This document shows positions 29,036 through 29,301 of a stretch of 29,301 bases of DNA, piece after piece. The translations under genes and the position numbers were made by a program. The stretch is from contig CABFPE010000079.1 of the NCBI GenBank assembly GCA_900660155.1, positions 515,595 through 544,895 on the forward strand, given 5' to 3'. This DNA is from Hofstenia miamia (taxonomy: Eukaryota; Xenacoelomorpha; Acoela; Hofsteniidae). The notes below the pieces were generated by a model. That model was not told the DNA's origin. It was given only the letters and a program-made list of their open reading frames with translations, and made no database searches. Numbering within the stretch: position 1 is the stretch's first letter; every line of letters begins with the position of its first letter.

Positions 29036-29301
29036 ATAAAAAGACGATTATTCACAGCACAAGAGGAAGCCGCCAGAATTTTCGCCGCAAGTGACAGCGA
29101 TATAGATGACGAAAGAAATAATTCTGGAGACGTTAGTACACAGGAACAAGAGGATGAGATTATTGTTATTGATATCCCAGTGAATGAAGACAGTGACGAT
29201 TCAAATGATAATGACAGTTCAGAAAATGCTGATAATGCAGTGGGTGAGATAGGTCACAGATTGTCTAGAGACGGAAACATTAGATGGAGTATGGTGCCGC
29301 C
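29036..29301 (+). CDS. piggyBac transposase, N-terminal part (window edge)
   Basis: Open frame from 29012 to the window end without a stop. The likely protein starts at 29036, where an expected ATG reads ATA: (M)KRRLFTAQEEAARIFAASD, then an acidic region rich in D, E, S and N (DSDIDDERNNSGD, QEQEDEIIVIDIPVNEDSDD) and RLSRDGNIRWSMVPP at the end. Short basic start, acidic disordered N-terminus and a DG-x-x-W-x-x-x-PP motif entering the core is the standard piggyBac layout. The DDE core and cysteine-rich tail would lie beyond the window. With no ATG in frame after the upstream stop (29009), either the start codon was lost, an upstream exon supplies it, or initiation is non-AUG. Confidence 0.75.
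   Translation, partial: MKRRLFTAQEEAARIFAASDSDIDDERNNSGDVSTQEQEDEIIVIDIPVNEDSDDSNDNDSSENADNAVGEIGHRLSRDGNIRWSMVP

Larger units (their letters stand above)
28416..29301 (+). mobile_element. 5' part of a second piggyBac-type transposon
   Basis: TTAA at 28416-28419 is followed by TCCTTAAAGCCCCAGTGGGT, a typical piggyBac-like terminus. Two inverted-repeat hairpins follow: TGGGTC-TGTGG-GACCCA (28435-28451) and TACTGGGTCT-GAT-AGACCCAGTA (28625-28647), consistent with terminal and subterminal inverted repeats. A transposase reading frame starts at about 29036 and runs off the window end. Three AAATTC units follow the first hairpin (28453-28472). The 3' end is not in the window. Confidence 0.78.

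Overview
This is an AT-rich eukaryotic nuclear window, most likely from an invertebrate animal. The evidence is a CR1/L2-type LINE with an esterase-like ORF1, two piggyBac-type transposons, inverted-repeat MITEs, several degenerate reverse-transcriptase fragments, and two exon-like segments with canonical splice sites. There are no operons, Shine-Dalgarno sites or tRNA/rRNA genes. I cannot name the species from the sequence.

Layout. 1-6150 is mostly non-coding and AT-rich. It starts with a (TA)n microsatellite and holds a very clean MITE at 1868-2172 (31-bp perfect terminal inverted repeats, TTA target duplication). 6155-6772 holds a palindrome cluster followed by a 126-bp minisatellite (3.5 copies, open in one frame). 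8517-9000 is a GGGTCACGGGT-rich stretch ending in an inverted repeat. 9365-9959 is a 296-bp tandem duplication. 10781-11437 is a 5'-truncated, decayed relative of the LINE found further on, abutting a dead piggyBac transposon (11438-13484). 14200-15379 holds two more retroelement relics.

The best-preserved element is the LINE on the minus strand at 15381 to about 19975. It has a (GATAA)n tail, a 3' UTR hairpin, an uninterrupted 1110-residue endonuclease/reverse transcriptase ORF2 that carries a 2A-like ribosome-skipping motif (GIETNPGP) after a hydrophobic helix, and an SGNH-esterase-type ORF1 that lacks an upstream ATG. To its right (20436-21743, minus) is a broken gene of a multicopy family I recall from invertebrate genomes, missing its middle and flanked by direct repeats of GTTACAGRTGGGATATT. 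Next come two C-terminal fragments of YLDDG-type retroelements (22214-22597 and 23085-23740, plus) with an unrecognised decayed coding stretch between them.

The right end has a second MITE (24606-24802), two putative exons of an unidentified host gene on the minus strand (27847-27505 and 26803-26421, with compatible splice phase), and the 5' part of a second piggyBac element (28416 to the window end) whose transposase frame is intact but whose expected start codon reads ATA.

Most recognisable coding DNA here is therefore transposon-derived, in layers of different age. The LINE is young enough to keep a full ORF2. The piggyBac at 11438, the YLDDG reverse transcriptases and the 20436-21743 gene are clearly dead. 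The host exons are the only candidates for an ordinary cellular gene.
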